Source of the DNA: Vreelandella hamiltonii
Lineage (GTDB): Bacteria > Pseudomonadota > Gammaproteobacteria > Pseudomonadales > Halomonadaceae
Direction: 5' to 3'
Assembly: GCF_014651775.1 (NCBI RefSeq)
Contig: NZ_BMXN01000004.1
Location: forward strand, 185,454 to 249,453
Length of the DNA stretch: 64,000 nt
Under the pieces are notes generated by a model. That model ran no database searches. It had not been told where the DNA came from and saw only the letters and a list, made by a program, of their open reading frames with translations. The position numbers were made by a program, and so were the translations under genes. This document shows, piece by piece, positions 7,300 through 17,911 of this stretch; position 1 is the stretch's first letter; the number at the start of each line of letters is the position of its first letter.

Positions 7300-9563
7300 G
7301 CCGCTATCGCGTGGCGGTGCGTACCCTGTGTGACTTCACCGCCCGCCAGGGTGACCTGGACCACCGCTTTACGCCCGCACCCAGTGCTCAGGAGGGCATC
7401 GAGGGGCACGCTCTGGTGGCCAAGCGGCGGGAAAAGATCCCCGGTTATCTCGCCGAACTGCCGCTCTCCGGTGAGTATCAGGGGCTGCGCGTGTCTGGCC
7501 GCGCCGATGGTTTCGATGTGGCGGGCAACTGTGTCGAAGAGGTCAAGACCCATCGCGGTAGCCTGGCGCGCATGGCGGATAACCAACGGGCGCTGCACTG
7601 GGCGCAGGTGAAAGTGTACGGCGCGCTGCTCTGTGCCGAACGGGGCCTTGCGCATATCACGCTGGCGCTGGTGTACCTGGAGATTGCCAGCGGTCAGGAA
7701 ACCCGGCTGACCTGCGAGGCCCGCGCCGATGAGCTGGAAACGTTTTTTGCCCACCAGTGCCAGCGCTTTCTGGCCTGGGCCGACCAGGAGGCGGCCCACC
7801 GCGAGCGCCGCGATGCATGGCTCGCCACGCTGAGCTTTCCCCATGCGGATTTCCGCCCCGGCCAGCGGGCACTGGCCGAGGATGTCTTCAAGGCGGCCAG
7901 CACCGGCCGCTGCCTGCTGGCCCAGGCGCCTACCGGTATCGGCAAGACCCTGGGCACGCTGTTTCCCATGCTCTCCGCGATGCCCCGCCAGCGGCTCGAC
8001 CGCATCGCCTTTCTGACCATGAAAACCCCCGGCCGCCGCCTGGCGCTGGATGCCCTCACCAGCCTGCAGGCCCCCGCACAGCCGCTGCGGGTGCTGGAGC
8101 TGGTGGCGCGTGACAAGGCCTGCGAGCACCCCGGTACGGCGTGCCAGGGCGATGCCTGCCCGCTGGCAAAAGGCTTTTACGATCGCTTGCCCGCGGCCCG
8201 CCAGGCGGCGGTGGAATATGGCTGGCTAGACCGCGAGGCCCTGCGCGAGGTGGCGCTGGCGCATCAGGTGTGCCCTTACTACCTGGGCCAGGAGCTGGCC
8301 CGCTGGGCCGATGTGGCCGTAGGGGATGTCAATCACTGGTTCGATAGCCACGCGCTTTTGCACGGCCTGGCCCAGGCCAACGACTGGCGGGTGGGCCTGC
8401 TGGTGGATGAAGCCCACAACCTGGTCGAGCGTGCCCGTGGCATGTATAGCGCTGCGCTCTCCCAGCAGCGTCTGAGCTACCTGCGGCGCCACTCCCCACC
8501 GGCGCTGGCCAAGCCCTTGGCGCGCGTTGGCAGGCAGTGGCAGGCCCTCAACAAGGCGGTGCAAGACCAGGCGCCGGAGCGTCGTTATCACCTGCTGGAT
8601 GCGCTACCCACCAAATTGTTGGGTGCACTGCATACCTTGGCCGGGGCGATCACGGATTATCTGGTGGAGCATCCTGACGGGGCGAGCCAGGCGCTTCAGG
8701 AACTGCTGTTCGAGGCGCTGGCGTTCTGTCGCCTGGCAGAGCAGTTTGGCGATCATTCGCTGTGCGACCTGGACGTCGCGGGGAAGGGCAGTGCCGTCCT
8801 CGGCCTGCGTAATGTGATCCCGGCGGATTTTCTTGGCCCGCGCTTCAAGCGTGCCCACTGCGCGGTGCTGTTCTCCGCCACGCTGTCGCCCTTTCACTAC
8901 TATCGTGACCTGCTGGGGCTGCCGGAGCACAGCGTGTGGCGCGAGGTGGCGTCTCCCTTCGTGGCGCAGCAGCTGGAAGTGCAGCTGCGCACGGATATCT
9001 CCACCCGTTACCATCACCGCGGGGCCTCGGTGGCGCCCATCGTGGCTACCCTGGCGGCGCAGTACCAGCGCCACCCGGGGCATTACCTGGCGTTCTTCAG
9101 CAGCTTTGCCTACCTGGAACAGGTGCTGGCTGCGTTTGCCCAGGCCCACCCGGACATTCCCGTGTTTGCCCAGACGCGCAGCATGCAGGAGGCCGAGCGC
9201 GACGCTTTTCTGGCACGTTTTACGCCCGGCGGCTGCGGCATCGGTTTTGCAGTGCTTGGGGGTGCTTTCGCGGAGGGGATCGACCTGCCCGGCGAGCGGT
9301 TGATCGGTGCCTTTGTGGCCACGCTGGGCTTGCCGCCCTTCAACGACTTCAACGAAGCGCTGAAGGCTCGGCTACAGGCGCGCTTTGGGCGCGGAGACGA
9401 CTATACCTACCGTGTGCCGGGCATGGTCAAGGTCGTGCAGGCAGCGGGCCGGGTGATCCGTGGCCCCGAGGACCGTGGGGTTGTGGTATTAATGGATGAC
9501 CGCTTTTCCCAGGCGCGTATACGGGCGCTGCTGCCACGCTGGTGGCAGCTGGATACCCCTTGA
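7296..9563 (+). CDS. XPD/DinG-family DNA helicase with N-terminal PD-(D/E)XK nuclease-like domain
   Basis: This 755-residue superfamily 2 helicase has the Walker A motif PTGIGKT (Lys217), a DEAH box (371-374), and four cysteines between them (KACEHPGTACQGDACPLAKG and HQVCPYY) expected to hold a 4Fe-4S cluster as in XPD and DinG. Late motifs include LFSATLSP, AEGIDLPG and QAAGRVIRG. The first about 160 residues resemble a RecB-like PD-(D/E)XK fold: SGRADGFD and EEVKTHRG give the Asp and Glu-x-Lys pair. It is coupled by a four-base overlap to the FAN1-like nuclease. A 5'-3' helicase working with a structure-specific nuclease fits crosslink or fork repair; the substrate is inferred. The alternative upstream in-frame ATG (7269) would add nine residues with no support. 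Confidence 0.92.
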   Translation: MSRYRVAVRTLCDFTARQGDLDHRFTPAPSAQEGIEGHALVAKRREKIPGYLAELPLSGEYQGLRVSGRADGFDVAGNCVEEVKTHRGSLARMADNQRALHWAQVKVYGALLCAERGLAHITLALVYLEIASGQETRLTCEARADELETFFAHQCQRFLAWADQEAAHRERRDAWLATLSFPHADFRPGQRALAEDVFKAASTGRCLLAQAPTGIGKTLGTLFPMLSAMPRQRLDRIAFLTMKTPGRRLALDALTSLQAPAQPLRVLELVARDKACEHPGTACQGDACPLAKGFYDRLPAARQAAVEYGWLDREALREVALAHQVCPYYLGQELARWADVAVGDVNHWFDSHALLHGLAQANDWRVGLLVDEAHNLVERARGMYSAALSQQRLSYLRRHSPPALAKPLARVGRQWQALNKAVQDQAPERRYHLLDALPTKLLGALHTLAGAITDYLVEHPDGASQALQELLFEALAFCRLAEQFGDHSLCDLDVAGKGSAVLGLRNVIPADFLGPRFKRAHCAVLFSATLSPFHYYRDLLGLPEHSVWREVASPFVAQQLEVQLRTDISTRYHHRGASVAPIVATLAAQYQRHPGHYLAFFSSFAYLEQVLAAFAQAHPDIPVFAQTRSMQEAERDAFLARFTPGGCGIGFAVLGGAFAEGIDLPGERLIGAFVATLGLPPFNDFNEALKARLQARFGRGDDYTYRVPGMVKVVQAAGRVIRGPEDRGVVVLMDDRFSQARIRALLPRWWQLDTP

Positions 9564-9611
9564 CGCTGAGTCACGTCCCCTAACCTATAACCACAAGGAC
9601 CGCATTGCACC

Positions 9612-10391
9612 ATGGCCGATCTACTCTGGTACCAGTACGTACTCATTGGGCTGATCTTTGCCTGGAGTGGCTTCGTGCGCACCAGTTTGGGCTTTGGTGG
9701 CGCCGTGCTGGCGCTGCCGTTTTTGCTGCTGGTCAGCAACGAGCCGCTGGTCTTTCTGCCCATCATTGCCATTCATCTGCTGATCTTCTCCAGCTGGATT
9801 GCCTGGAACGGGCACCGGCAGGTGCGGCAGGCGGGCAATGGAGCCGCGGTGCAAAGCAATATCGATTGGGGGTATCTGGTCAAGGCGCTGAAGATCATGA
9901 TCATCCCCAAGCTGGTCGGGGTGGTGGGCCTGCTGACCCTGCCCAACCATGTCATGACCAGCATCATCTTTGGCATCGTGATCATCTACGCCATTGGCTA
10001 TGTCTTGAACAAGCCGTTCCAAAGCAAGCACCGCTACGTGGATTACCTGCTGCTGGGGCTGGGCGGCTATGTCAGCGGCACCTCGCTGATTGGCGCGCCG
10101 CTGATCGTGGCGGTGTTTGCCGCCCATGTGGCCAAGGAGCAGCTGCGCGATACCATGTTCGTGCTGTGGTTCATCCTCGTGGTCATCAAGATGGTGTCGT
10201 TCGTGGTGGCGGGGGTCGACCTGCAGCTGGTGCATCAGCTATGGCTGTTGCCGTGCGCTTTCATTGGCCACCTGCTGGGCGAAAAGGCGCACCGTTACCT
10301 GCTCCATGCCGATACCGGGCTGTTCTTTCGGGTGCTGGGGGCGGTGCTGATTCTGGTCAGCGTGGTGGGCTTGCTGAGCATGCCAGGCTGA
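9612..10391 (+). CDS. TauE/SafE (TSUP) family membrane exporter
   Basis: This 259-residue polytopic membrane protein has about eight hydrophobic helices. The N-terminal SGFVRTSLGFGGAVLALPFL and the internal GGYVSGTSLIGAPLIVAVFA are the paired glycine-rich repeats of the TSUP family, which move sulfite, sulfoacetate and other small anions across the inner membrane. The substrate is not deducible because no sulfonate catabolic genes are nearby. It starts 48 bp after the helicase gene with AAGGA about 15 bases upstream of the ATG, and ends 28 bp before a secreted-nuclease gene. It may form a loose transcription unit with either. Confidence 0.88.
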   Translation: MADLLWYQYVLIGLIFAWSGFVRTSLGFGGAVLALPFLLLVSNEPLVFLPIIAIHLLIFSSWIAWNGHRQVRQAGNGAAVQSNIDWGYLVKALKIMIIPKLVGVVGLLTLPNHVMTSIIFGIVIIYAIGYVLNKPFQSKHRYVDYLLLGLGGYVSGTSLIGAPLIVAVFAAHVAKEQLRDTMFVLWFILVVIKMVSFVVAGVDLQLVHQLWLLPCAFIGHLLGEKAHRYLLHADTGLFFRVLGAVLILVSVVGLLSMPG

Positions 10392-10419
10392 ATAACCTTT
10401 CAAGAGGAGCGTTGGTCGC

Positions 10420-12145
10420 ATGAGATTCATCGACGCGCTGGCCAACCTGCAACGCGCAGGCCAGCTGCACAGATCCCTTCGGCGAGCGACCCACTGCATC
10501 GTGTGGCTCGTGCTGCCACTGGCGTTGCCTGCCATGGCCAGCTGCCCGGCAGCGTCCACCACGGACCTGGCGCACATCAAAGGCATTGGCGAGCAGTCTG
10601 CCCTCGCCGAAGGCCAGCGTGTGACCATCGATGGCGTCGTGACCGGGGAGTTTCTGGGGCGCGAGCACCTCAGCGGGTTCTACCTGCAGCAAACCACCGA
10701 GCAGGGCCCGGTAGGCATATTCGTGTATGCGCCGGAGCTGGCCGAGCACAAGGCTGCGCAGGTAGTGGCGGGCCAGCATCTTCAGCTACAGGCGCGTACA
10801 GGAAGCTTTCGCGGCAACCCCCAGCTGCAGCGTGTCACTCAGCTGGTGACCTGTGACATCGCAGGCGAGCTGCCCGAGCCCATTGCGTTATCCTGGCCCA
10901 AGGACGCGGCCTCGCTGGACGCCATGGAGGCGCTATTGGTCACTTTCCCTGAGCCGCTGACGGTCACCGATAACCATGATCTGGGCCGTTACGGCACGCT
11001 GGCGCTGGCCAGCGAGCGACGCTTTCGGCCGACCCATAGTGCCGCTCAGGCAGCTCCTTCGCCTGCGCCACTGCTGCTGGACGATGGCAGCTACCGCACG
11101 AACCCCGACCCCGTGCCCTATCTGAACGAGCAGGGGACGCGCCGCGTAGGCAGCACCCTCGACGGGCTGACCGGGGTGCTCACCCACGCCTTTGGCGACT
11201 ACCGTCTGCACCCCACGCAAGCGGTCACGTTCACCGACAGCAACCCTCGCCCTGGCCCGCTGGAAGCACCGGGGGATGCCCTGCGGGTGGCTACCTTCAA
11301 CGTCGAGAACTACTTCATCACCCTGGGGGAGCGTGGCGCCGCCAATGCGCCCGCGCTGGAGCGCCAGCGCGGCAAGCTGGCAGCGGCCATCGCGGGGCTG
11401 GAGGCGGATATCCTGGCGCTGATCGAAATAGAGAACCGCCCCGACGCGTTGACCGATCTGGTCGAGCAGTTGCACCAGCGCACGGGGATTCGCTACCACC
11501 CGGTGGGCGAGCCCGAGCGTCATGGAACGGACGCCATTCGGGTGGCGTTGCTCTATCGGCCGGACCGCGTGGAGGCTCTGGGAGCCCTGCATATCGACCG
11601 TGCCGATGCCCACGACCGACCGCCGCTGGCCGGCTTCTTCCGCAGTGTGCGAGGAGGGCCAGAGGTAGGGGTGGTGACCGCGCACTTCAAGGCCAAATCC
11701 GGCTGCCCTGCGCAGGGGGATATCGACCGTGGCCAAGGCTGCTGGAACGAGCGGCGTGTTGCTCAGGCGCAGGCCACCCAGCGCTTTCTACACCTTGCGC
11801 GAGGAAGCGGGCCATGAGCGTTTGCTGCTACTGGGGGACCTCAATGCCTACGGTGCCGAAGATCCGATCCGCACTTTGGTACATGCAGGCATGACCGACC
11901 TGATCGCGCGTCATCTCCCCGCCGAGCGCCGTTACACCTACGTGTTTCGCGGTGAGTCCGGGTATCTCGACCACGCCCTGGCCAGCGCTGAACTGGCCGA
12001 GGCCGTGCAGCAGGTGCATACCTGGCCCATCAACGCCGACGAGCCGCGTTTTTTGAGCTACGACCAACAGCCGGACGACACCCCGCCCAACCCGTTTCGC
12101 TCGTCAGACCACGACCCCATCGCGGTGGACCTGGTATGGCCATGA
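10420..12145 (+). pseudogene. ExeM/NucH-like secreted endonuclease/exonuclease, frameshifted
   Basis: Two reading frames together give one extracellular DNase-like protein of about 575 residues. The first (10420-11817) has a signal peptide (hydrophobic WLVLPLALPAMAS), an OB-fold-like region (RVTIDGVVTGEFL) and the start of an endonuclease/exonuclease/phosphatase domain (VATFNVENYF, LIEIENR). The second continues in the next frame with LLLLGDLNAYGAEDPI, YLDHALAS and the terminal SDHDPIAVDL catalytic motif. The shift lies at about 11809-11813; removing one base there (for example one C of the GGGCC) restores HERLLLLGDLNAY in register. It is either a recent inactivating mutation or a sequencing error. 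ExeM-type enzymes digest extracellular DNA. AGAGGAG precedes the ATG. Confidence 0.82.
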
Positions 12146-12179
12146 AACGTGGCGGGCGCTGATGAGGGGCGCAAAAACA

Positions 12180-12217
12180 AAAACGGCCACTTGCTCTAAG
12201 AGCTAAGTGGCCGTTTT
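12180..12217. terminator. Bidirectional intrinsic terminator between nuclease gene and tRNA-Pro
   Basis: A 13-bp stem AAAACGGCCACTT/AAGTGGCCGTTTT encloses a small GCTC-TAA-GAGC hairpin. Read on the minus strand it is followed by a long T-rich tract (TTTTTGTTTTT), which suits termination of the tRNA-Pro transcript. On the plus strand its own TTTT can serve the nuclease gene. Confidence 0.8.
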
Positions 12218-12228
12218 CGTTGAATTCT

Positions 12229-12305
12229 TGGTCGGAATAGCAGGATTCGAACCTACGACCTCTGCCTCCCGAAGGCAGCGCTCTACCAAGCTGAGCTATA
12301 TTCCG
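12229..12305 (-). tRNA. tRNA-Pro (anticodon CGG)
   Basis: The reverse complement folds as a 77-nt tRNA. Acceptor CGGAATA pairs with TATTCCG, followed by discriminator A and an encoded CCA. The D arm is AGCTCAGCTTGGTAGAGC. The anticodon stem CTGCC/GGCAG carries loop TTCGGGA with anticodon CGG. The T arm contains GTTCGAATC. C1-G72 is typical of proline tRNAs. It reads CCG codons. It stands alone, with a terminator immediately downstream on its strand. Confidence 0.95.
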
Positions 12306-12394
12306 AGGGTTGCCAAGGCGTGCTTAACAACGGGACGCATCATACGTAGTTCAGGGGCTTTTTTCAAGCCCCTTTTGCGCTTGTCGGGCGCCGG

Positions 12395-13399
12395 TCAGGC
12401 CTGACGCTCCACGGCGAGGCGGGCCAGCTGGGCCATGCTGTCGCGGAAGGGGCTTTCGGGCAGCGCGTTCAGCTCGGCCAGGGCCTTGTCGGCCATCTCG
12501 ACGGCGCGGTCGCGGGTGTAGGTGAGAGCGCCGGTGGCGTGAATGATCTCCAGCACTTCGTCCAGTTGCTCCAGGCCGCCTTTGCGAATCACCTGGCGGA
12601 TCAGCTTGGCCTGTTCGGGGGTGCCGCGCTCCATGGCGTGGATCAGCGGCAGGGTCGGTTTGCCCTCGGCCAGATCGTCGCCTACGTTCTTGCCCATGGC
12701 GTCGGCGTCGCCCTGGTAGTCCAGCAGGTCGTCGATGAGCTGGAAGGCCAGGCCGAGATAGCGGCCGTAGTACTGCAGCGCGCGCTCCTGCTCTGGGGTG
12801 GCATCGGCCAGCACCGCGCCGCTGTGGGAAGCGGCTTCGAACAGCATGGCGGTTTTGCCCTGAATGGTCTCGAAGTAGTCGGCTTCCGAGATGCTCGGGT
12901 TGCCGATGTTGGTCAACTGGAGGACTTCGCCTTCTGCGATGACACAGGTCGCGCCGGAGAGGATCGCCATGATGCGCATGGAGCCGACATCGACCATCAT
13001 CTGGAACGAGCGGGAGTAGAGGAAATCGCCTACCAGCACCGAGGGCGCATTGCCCCAGGCGTCGTTGGCGGTTTTCTTGCCACGGCGCATGTGCGACTCG
13101 TCCACCACGTCGTCATGCAGCAGGGTCGAGGTGTGCATGAACTCGATCAGCGTGGCGAGGGTGATGTGCTTGTCGCCCTCGTAGCCCAGCGAGCGCGCTG
13201 CCAGCAGTACCAGCAGCGGGCGCAGGCGTTTGCCGCCGCTTTCGATGATGTACTGGCCGATGGTTTCCACCAGCGGCACGCGAGAATTCAACTGCGTCAC
13301 AATGGTGCGGTTGACGGCCTCAAAATCGTCGGCCACCACGGCGTGCAGCGGTGAAGGCGAAGGGCTGGCAGGCGGGGTTGAGGAGACGTTGGCTGTCAT
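12395..13399 (-). CDS. ispB: Octaprenyl-diphosphate synthase
   Basis: This trans-long-chain prenyl diphosphate synthase makes the polyprenyl side chain of ubiquinone from FPP and IPP in the cytoplasm. It has 334 residues. Both aspartate-rich motifs are present: LLHDDVVDESHMRRG (first) and QLIDDLLDY (second). The N-terminal GGKRLRPLLVLL is also diagnostic. It has a short low-complexity Pro/Ser N-terminal tail (TPPASPSPSP), so the true start could be slightly internal. It is divergent from rplU, the arrangement found in E. coli and most gammaproteobacteria, which strongly supports the assignment. The chain length made (C40 or C45) cannot be read from sequence by eye. Confidence 0.95.
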   Translation of the reverse strand: MTANVSSTPPASPSPSPLHAVVADDFEAVNRTIVTQLNSRVPLVETIGQYIIESGGKRLRPLLVLLAARSLGYEGDKHITLATLIEFMHTSTLLHDDVVDESHMRRGKKTANDAWGNAPSVLVGDFLYSRSFQMMVDVGSMRIMAILSGATCVIAEGEVLQLTNIGNPSISEADYFETIQGKTAMLFEAASHSGAVLADATPEQERALQYYGRYLGLAFQLIDDLLDYQGDADAMGKNVGDDLAEGKPTLPLIHAMERGTPEQAKLIRQVIRKGGLEQLDEVLEIIHATGALTYTRDRAVEMADKALAELNALPESPFRDSMAQLARLAVERQA

Positions 13400-13517
13400 G
13401 GGTTCCGTTCATCGCGGCAGGTAAGAGAGTGGGGGTCATGCTATGGGGCTGCCTGTGAGGCGTCAAGGCATAGCGGCGCCGGGCGGGCGGCGGGGTGATT
13501 GACAAGCCCCGGTGGCC

Positions 13518-13546
13518 TTGTGGTAAAGCGCGATAGTCGTTATAAT
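13518..13546 (+). promoter_or_regulatory. Sigma-70 promoter of rplU-rpmA
   Basis: TTGTGG (13518-13523), a 17-bp spacer and a perfect TATAAT (13541-13546) lie 139 bp upstream of the rplU start, leaving a 5' leader of about 130 nt. The region from 13400 to 13684 has no other gene and also holds the divergent ispB promoter, which I could not place. Confidence 0.7.
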
Positions 13547-13684
13547 CCGCGACCCACTCATCATGCTCCCTGTCAGATGGCTGCCAAAAGAGGCGCCACT
13601 CGCAGCAGGTCGATAAGAGCGGAAGGCGATGAGCGTTGGTTACGCGGGGCGTAACTGGCATTAACGACAAGTCCGGAGAGCGAC

Positions 13685-13996
13685 ATGTACGCAGTTATCA
13701 AAAGCGGTGGCAAACAGTACCGCGTTCAAGAAGGTCAGACCCTCAAGCTCGAAAAAATCGAAGTCGCGACCGGCGAAACGATTGAATTCGATGAAGTGCT
13801 GCTGGTTGCAGACGGCGACGACGTGAACATTGGCGCACCTTTCATCAGCGGTGCCAAAGTTTCCGCCGAAATCGTTTCCCACGGCCGTGGCGACAAAGTC
13901 ACCATCATCAAGTTCCGCCGCCGGAAGCACCACATGAAGCGTCAGGGCCACCGCCAGTGGTTCACTGAAGTCAAAATTACCGGAATTTCTGCGTAA
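13685..13996 (+). CDS. rplU: 50S ribosomal protein L21
   Basis: This 103-residue ribosomal protein is recognisable from [20 protein letters not shown] at the start and [20 protein letters not shown] near the end, which binds 23S rRNA. It is a component of the large subunit. GGAGAG lies just upstream of the ATG. It is 30 bp ahead of rpmA in the conserved L21-L27 operon, which ends at a strong terminator before obgE. Confidence 0.98.
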   Translation: MYAVIKSGGKQYRVQEGQTLKLEKIEVATGETIEFDEVLLVADGDDVNIGAPFISGAKVSAEIVSHGRGDKVTIIKFRRRKHHMKRQGHRQWFTEVKITGISA

Positions 13997-14026
13997 GCAG
14001 CCAATTCCCTTTAGGAGGATTTTGCA

Positions 14027-14284
14027 ATGGCACATAAAAAGGCAGCCGGCTCCACGCGTAACGGTCGCGATTCCGAATCCAAACGCCTTGGTGTGAAACT
14101 GTACGGTGGCCAAGCGGCAACCGCTGGTAACATCATCGTTCGTCAGCGCGGCACGCGTTTCCACGCCGGCACTGGCGTGGGCGTTGGTCGTGACTACACG
14201 CTGTTCGCACTGAACGATGGCGTCGTGAAGTTCGAGACCAAAGGTCCGAAGAACCGTAAATTCGTCAGCATCGTTTCTGCCTAA
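14027..14284 (+). CDS. rpmA: 50S ribosomal protein L27
   Basis: This 85-residue ribosomal protein begins [20 protein letters not shown]; its flexible N-terminus reaches the peptidyl-transferase centre. [13 protein letters not shown] and [11 protein letters not shown] are family hallmarks. The N-terminus is short, with no Firmicutes-type cleaved extension. A strong AGGAGG lies upstream of the ATG. It is the second gene of the rplU-rpmA unit. Confidence 0.98.
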   Translation: MAHKKAAGSTRNGRDSESKRLGVKLYGGQAATAGNIIVRQRGTRFHAGTGVGVGRDYTLFALNDGVVKFETKGPKNRKFVSIVSA

Positions 14285-14320
14285 GCAACTTAGGTTGCGC
14301 AGTGCGAAGATGACGAAAGA

Positions 14321-14347
14321 AAAGCCCCGCCATGGCGGGGCTTTTTT
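14321..14347 (+). terminator. Intrinsic terminator after rpmA
   Basis: AAAGCCCCGCCATGGCGGGGCTTTTTTG is a GC-rich perfect hairpin followed by six T residues. It separates the ribosomal protein unit from obgE, whose start is 77 bp further on. Confidence 0.9.
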
Positions 14348-14387
14348 GTCTTTTCAAGCCCTTTTGCCCGTACCGGGAACAGGGTGA

Positions 14388-15614
<1,227 letters not shown>

Positions 15615-15635
15615 ACGGCAGGCGTGCCGACCAGG

Positions 15636-16814
15636 ATGAATCGCGTGAGCGCAATGGCGTGGGAGAGTCGCGACGTGGAACACAACGAGCAGTTGCCGGG
15701 CCGTGAGGCGCTGAGTAGCGCCCGCCGGATAGTGGTCAAGATTGGCAGCGCGCTGCTCACCAACGATGGTCGCGGGCTGGATGAAGCGGCCATTGGCGGC
15801 TGGGTGGATCAAATTGCTGCCCTGCACCAGCAGGGTATCGAAGTGGTGCTGGTCTCTTCGGGAGCCGTGGCGGCAGGCATGGTACGCCTGGGGTGGCAGG
15901 CACGCCCCAGCGCCGTGCATGAACTGCAGGCAGCGGCGGCCGTGGGGCAGAACGGGCTCACCCAGTGTTACGAGCAGCACTTTGCTCGCCACGGCATGCT
16001 CACCGCGCAAATTCTGCTCACCCACGACGACCTCTCCAACCGCAAGCGCTACCTGAACGCACTGTCGGCGCTGCGCACCCTGGTCGAGATGCGCGTAGTG
16101 CCGGTGATCAACGAAAACGATACCGTCGTCACCGACGAGATCCGCTTTGGCGATAACGACACCCTGGGCGCGCTGGTGGCCAACCTGCTCGAAGCCGATG
16201 CGCTGCTGCTGCTCACCGATCAGGAGGGCCTGTTCGATGCCGACCCGCGCCATCATCCTGACGCTCGATTGATTGCCGAAGGCCGTGCCGATGACCCACG
16301 GCTGGCCGCCGTGGCAGGCAGCGGCGGCGCGCTGGGCCGAGGGGGCATGAGCACCAAGGTGCGTGCCGCGCAGCTGGCGGCGCGTTCCGGCGCGGTAACG
16401 GTGATCGCCAGCGGCCGTCAGCCTGAGGTGATCACCCGTATCGTGCAGGGCGAACCGCTGGGCACGCTGCTGCGCCCGAACCAGGCGCCCATGGCGGCCC
16501 GCAAGCGCTGGCTGGCAGGGCAGCTACAGGTACGCGGTACGCTGGTGCTGGATGCCGGTGCGGTCAACGTGCTGCGCGGCAAAGGCTCCAGCCTGCTGGC
16601 CGTGGGCGTGCGGGACGTACAGGGCAGCTTCAGACGCGGCGACATGGTGCTGTGTGTGGACGAACAGGGCGCGCGGGTCGCCAAGGGGCTGGTCAACTAC
16701 GGTGCCGATGAGGCACGCCAGCTGGCGGGCCAGCCCAGCCACCAGATCGAGGCCATCCTTGGCTATGTGGAGTCCCACGAGCTGATTCATCGCGATAATC
16801 TGGTGGTGGTGTAA
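15636..16814 (+). CDS. proB: Glutamate 5-kinase
   Basis: ProB phosphorylates glutamate with ATP, the first step of proline synthesis and relevant to osmoadaptation. The amino-acid-kinase domain shows [39 protein letters not shown] and [15 protein letters not shown]-terminal PUA domain follows (about residues 285-370; [19 protein letters not shown]). The start is uncertain: ATG 15636 is given, but the GTG at 15645 has AGGA eight bases upstream, and GTG 15624 and ATG 15654 are also in frame. Its 3' end overlaps the convergent DUF1853 gene by 28 bp. Confidence 0.96.
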   Translation: MNRVSAMAWESRDVEHNEQLPGREALSSARRIVVKIGSALLTNDGRGLDEAAIGGWVDQIAALHQQGIEVVLVSSGAVAAGMVRLGWQARPSAVHELQAAAAVGQNGLTQCYEQHFARHGMLTAQILLTHDDLSNRKRYLNALSALRTLVEMRVVPVINENDTVVTDEIRFGDNDTLGALVANLLEADALLLLTDQEGLFDADPRHHPDARLIAEGRADDPRLAAVAGSGGALGRGGMSTKVRAAQLAARSGAVTVIASGRQPEVITRIVQGEPLGTLLRPNQAPMAARKRWLAGQLQVRGTLVLDAGAVNVLRGKGSSLLAVGVRDVQGSFRRGDMVLCVDEQGARVAKGLVNYGADEARQLAGQPSHQIEAILGYVESHELIHRDNLVVV

Positions 16815-17809
16815 GGCGGCAGCGGTATTTGCTGTGGCCAGCCGTCCGGCACGATCATCACCCGCAACGGGGGGTGAGCCGGGTGGCTGAGCATCACCTG
16901 CTGAGGCCCGTAGCGGTCGATCAGCGGCATCACGCTGGCCGTTTGTAGCGCCAGTGCATCGAAGGCTTCCGGCAGCGGCGGCGCCAGCCAGTGAGGCTTT
17001 TCCAGCCAGGCCATGCTGGGTGCGTCGGCGTAGCTCTCTGCCAGTGCTGGCCAATCCTTCCTGTAGCACCACAGCCCGCGCCGGTGGTCAGGCGTTGCCC
17101 CGTCCGGCGGTGGCAGCGTTGCGTGCCACGGGTAGAACAAGACGCCGGGCATGGCCACTCGGGGCTGCAAGGCGGGCAGGGTTTCGCCGCTGTCGCGGGG
17201 GGCGAGCCAGTGGCGCAGCAAGTGTCGCGCAGGTGGCGTACACGACAGCGGCAGCTGATGCTGGCGCAGGTGCTGGCACTTCAGCGCCAGACTATCCAAC
17301 CCTCCGGGGCCGACCCAACGGCTCTGGCTCGTCTGCTCTCCAGGCCCTTCGGGCAACCCCAGATAAAACTTGATGGCCACCTCCAGGTGCATGGGCGCCG
17401 GGTTCTGCCGAGTACGGTAGAGAATATCCAGCTCGCCCAGCGTCAGGCGGCGCTGGGTAATGCGTACGTTGTGGCCCAGCAGGCGAGTGCTGGGCGCGCT
17501 GTCCAGCAGCAGATGCCACAGCCGTTCATGGTAATGCCCCATGCGCTGAGGCGGTACACGACGTGTCGGTCGAGCAGCCGTCTGTCGAGGCACGGCTGAA
17601 GACTCATCCTGCCGAAAATGGTCCGCATGGCGGGCCAGCCAGGCGTGACGCTGTGCGGCGCTGGCCAGGCCCAGCTCGGCGGGGGTGGGGCGGCCAGCCA
17701 GATGCTCGGCCAGCGTCACCAGGTCCGGGGTTGCCAGCAGCCACAGCATGTCGCGCAGCAGCCGCTGCGGCGAGTGGGGCCAGACGCCTTCCAGGCAGCC
17801 GTCGCTCAT
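16787..17809 (-). CDS. DUF1853 family protein
   Basis: This 340-residue cytoplasmic protein of unknown function has the DUF1853 layout. [18 protein letters not shown] is followed by [33 protein letters not shown] and [20 protein letters not shown]. The conserved Glu/Asp (GELD) and E-x-A-x-K (LEVAIKFY) pairs recall a PD-(D/E)XK nuclease core, but I did not verify that. It is convergent with proB and overlaps its end. It follows a 28-codon membrane peptide gene by a few bases and the ferric-reductase-like gene, so the three may be one transcript. Confidence 0.8.
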   Translation of the reverse strand: MSDGCLEGVWPHSPQRLLRDMLWLLATPDLVTLAEHLAGRPTPAELGLASAAQRHAWLARHADHFRQDESSAVPRQTAARPTRRVPPQRMGHYHERLWHLLLDSAPSTRLLGHNVRITQRRLTLGELDILYRTRQNPAPMHLEVAIKFYLGLPEGPGEQTSQSRWVGPGGLDSLALKCQHLRQHQLPLSCTPPARHLLRHWLAPRDSGETLPALQPRVAMPGVLFYPWHATLPPPDGATPDHRRGLWCYRKDWPALAESYADAPSMAWLEKPHWLAPPLPEAFDALALQTASVMPLIDRYGPQQVMLSHPAHPPLRVMIVPDGWPQQIPLPPYTTTRLSR

Positions 17810-17813
17810 GCCA

Positions 17814-17900
17814 TCAACGTAGCCAGAGGGCCAGCAGCGTCAGGGCAATCAACACGACCAGCGTGGCAGTGCCCAGGTGGCGGGCGTAGTGGTGCAGCAT
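17814..17900 (-). CDS. Small membrane protein, 28 residues
   Basis: A short frame reading MLHHYARHLGTATLVVLIAL then TLLALWLR has a well-placed ribosome site (GAGAGG, about six bases before the ATG). The peptide is a short basic/aromatic head followed by a single hydrophobic helix of about 17-18 residues with a terminal Arg, typical of bacterial single-pass small proteins. Its stop codon lies five bases before the DUF1853 start, and its start is 11 bp after the ferric-reductase-like gene stop, so it fits exactly in an otherwise compact operon. I do not recognise a family. The evidence is positional plus composition. Confidence 0.55.
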   Translation of the reverse strand: MLHHYARHLGTATLVVLIALTLLALWLR

Positions 17901-17911
17901 GCGAACCTCTC

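Noticed and set aside
12352..12376. Inverted repeat AGGGGCTT-TTTTC-AAGCCCCT near the ispB 3' end
   Set aside because: On the ispB strand no T run follows the stem, and on the other strand no gene precedes it. It may be an inefficient terminator, but I could not support one orientation.
12207..12404. Plus-strand 65-codon frame containing GIAGFEPTTSASRRQR
   Set aside because: This is the translated antisense of tRNA-Pro, a frequent false protein call.
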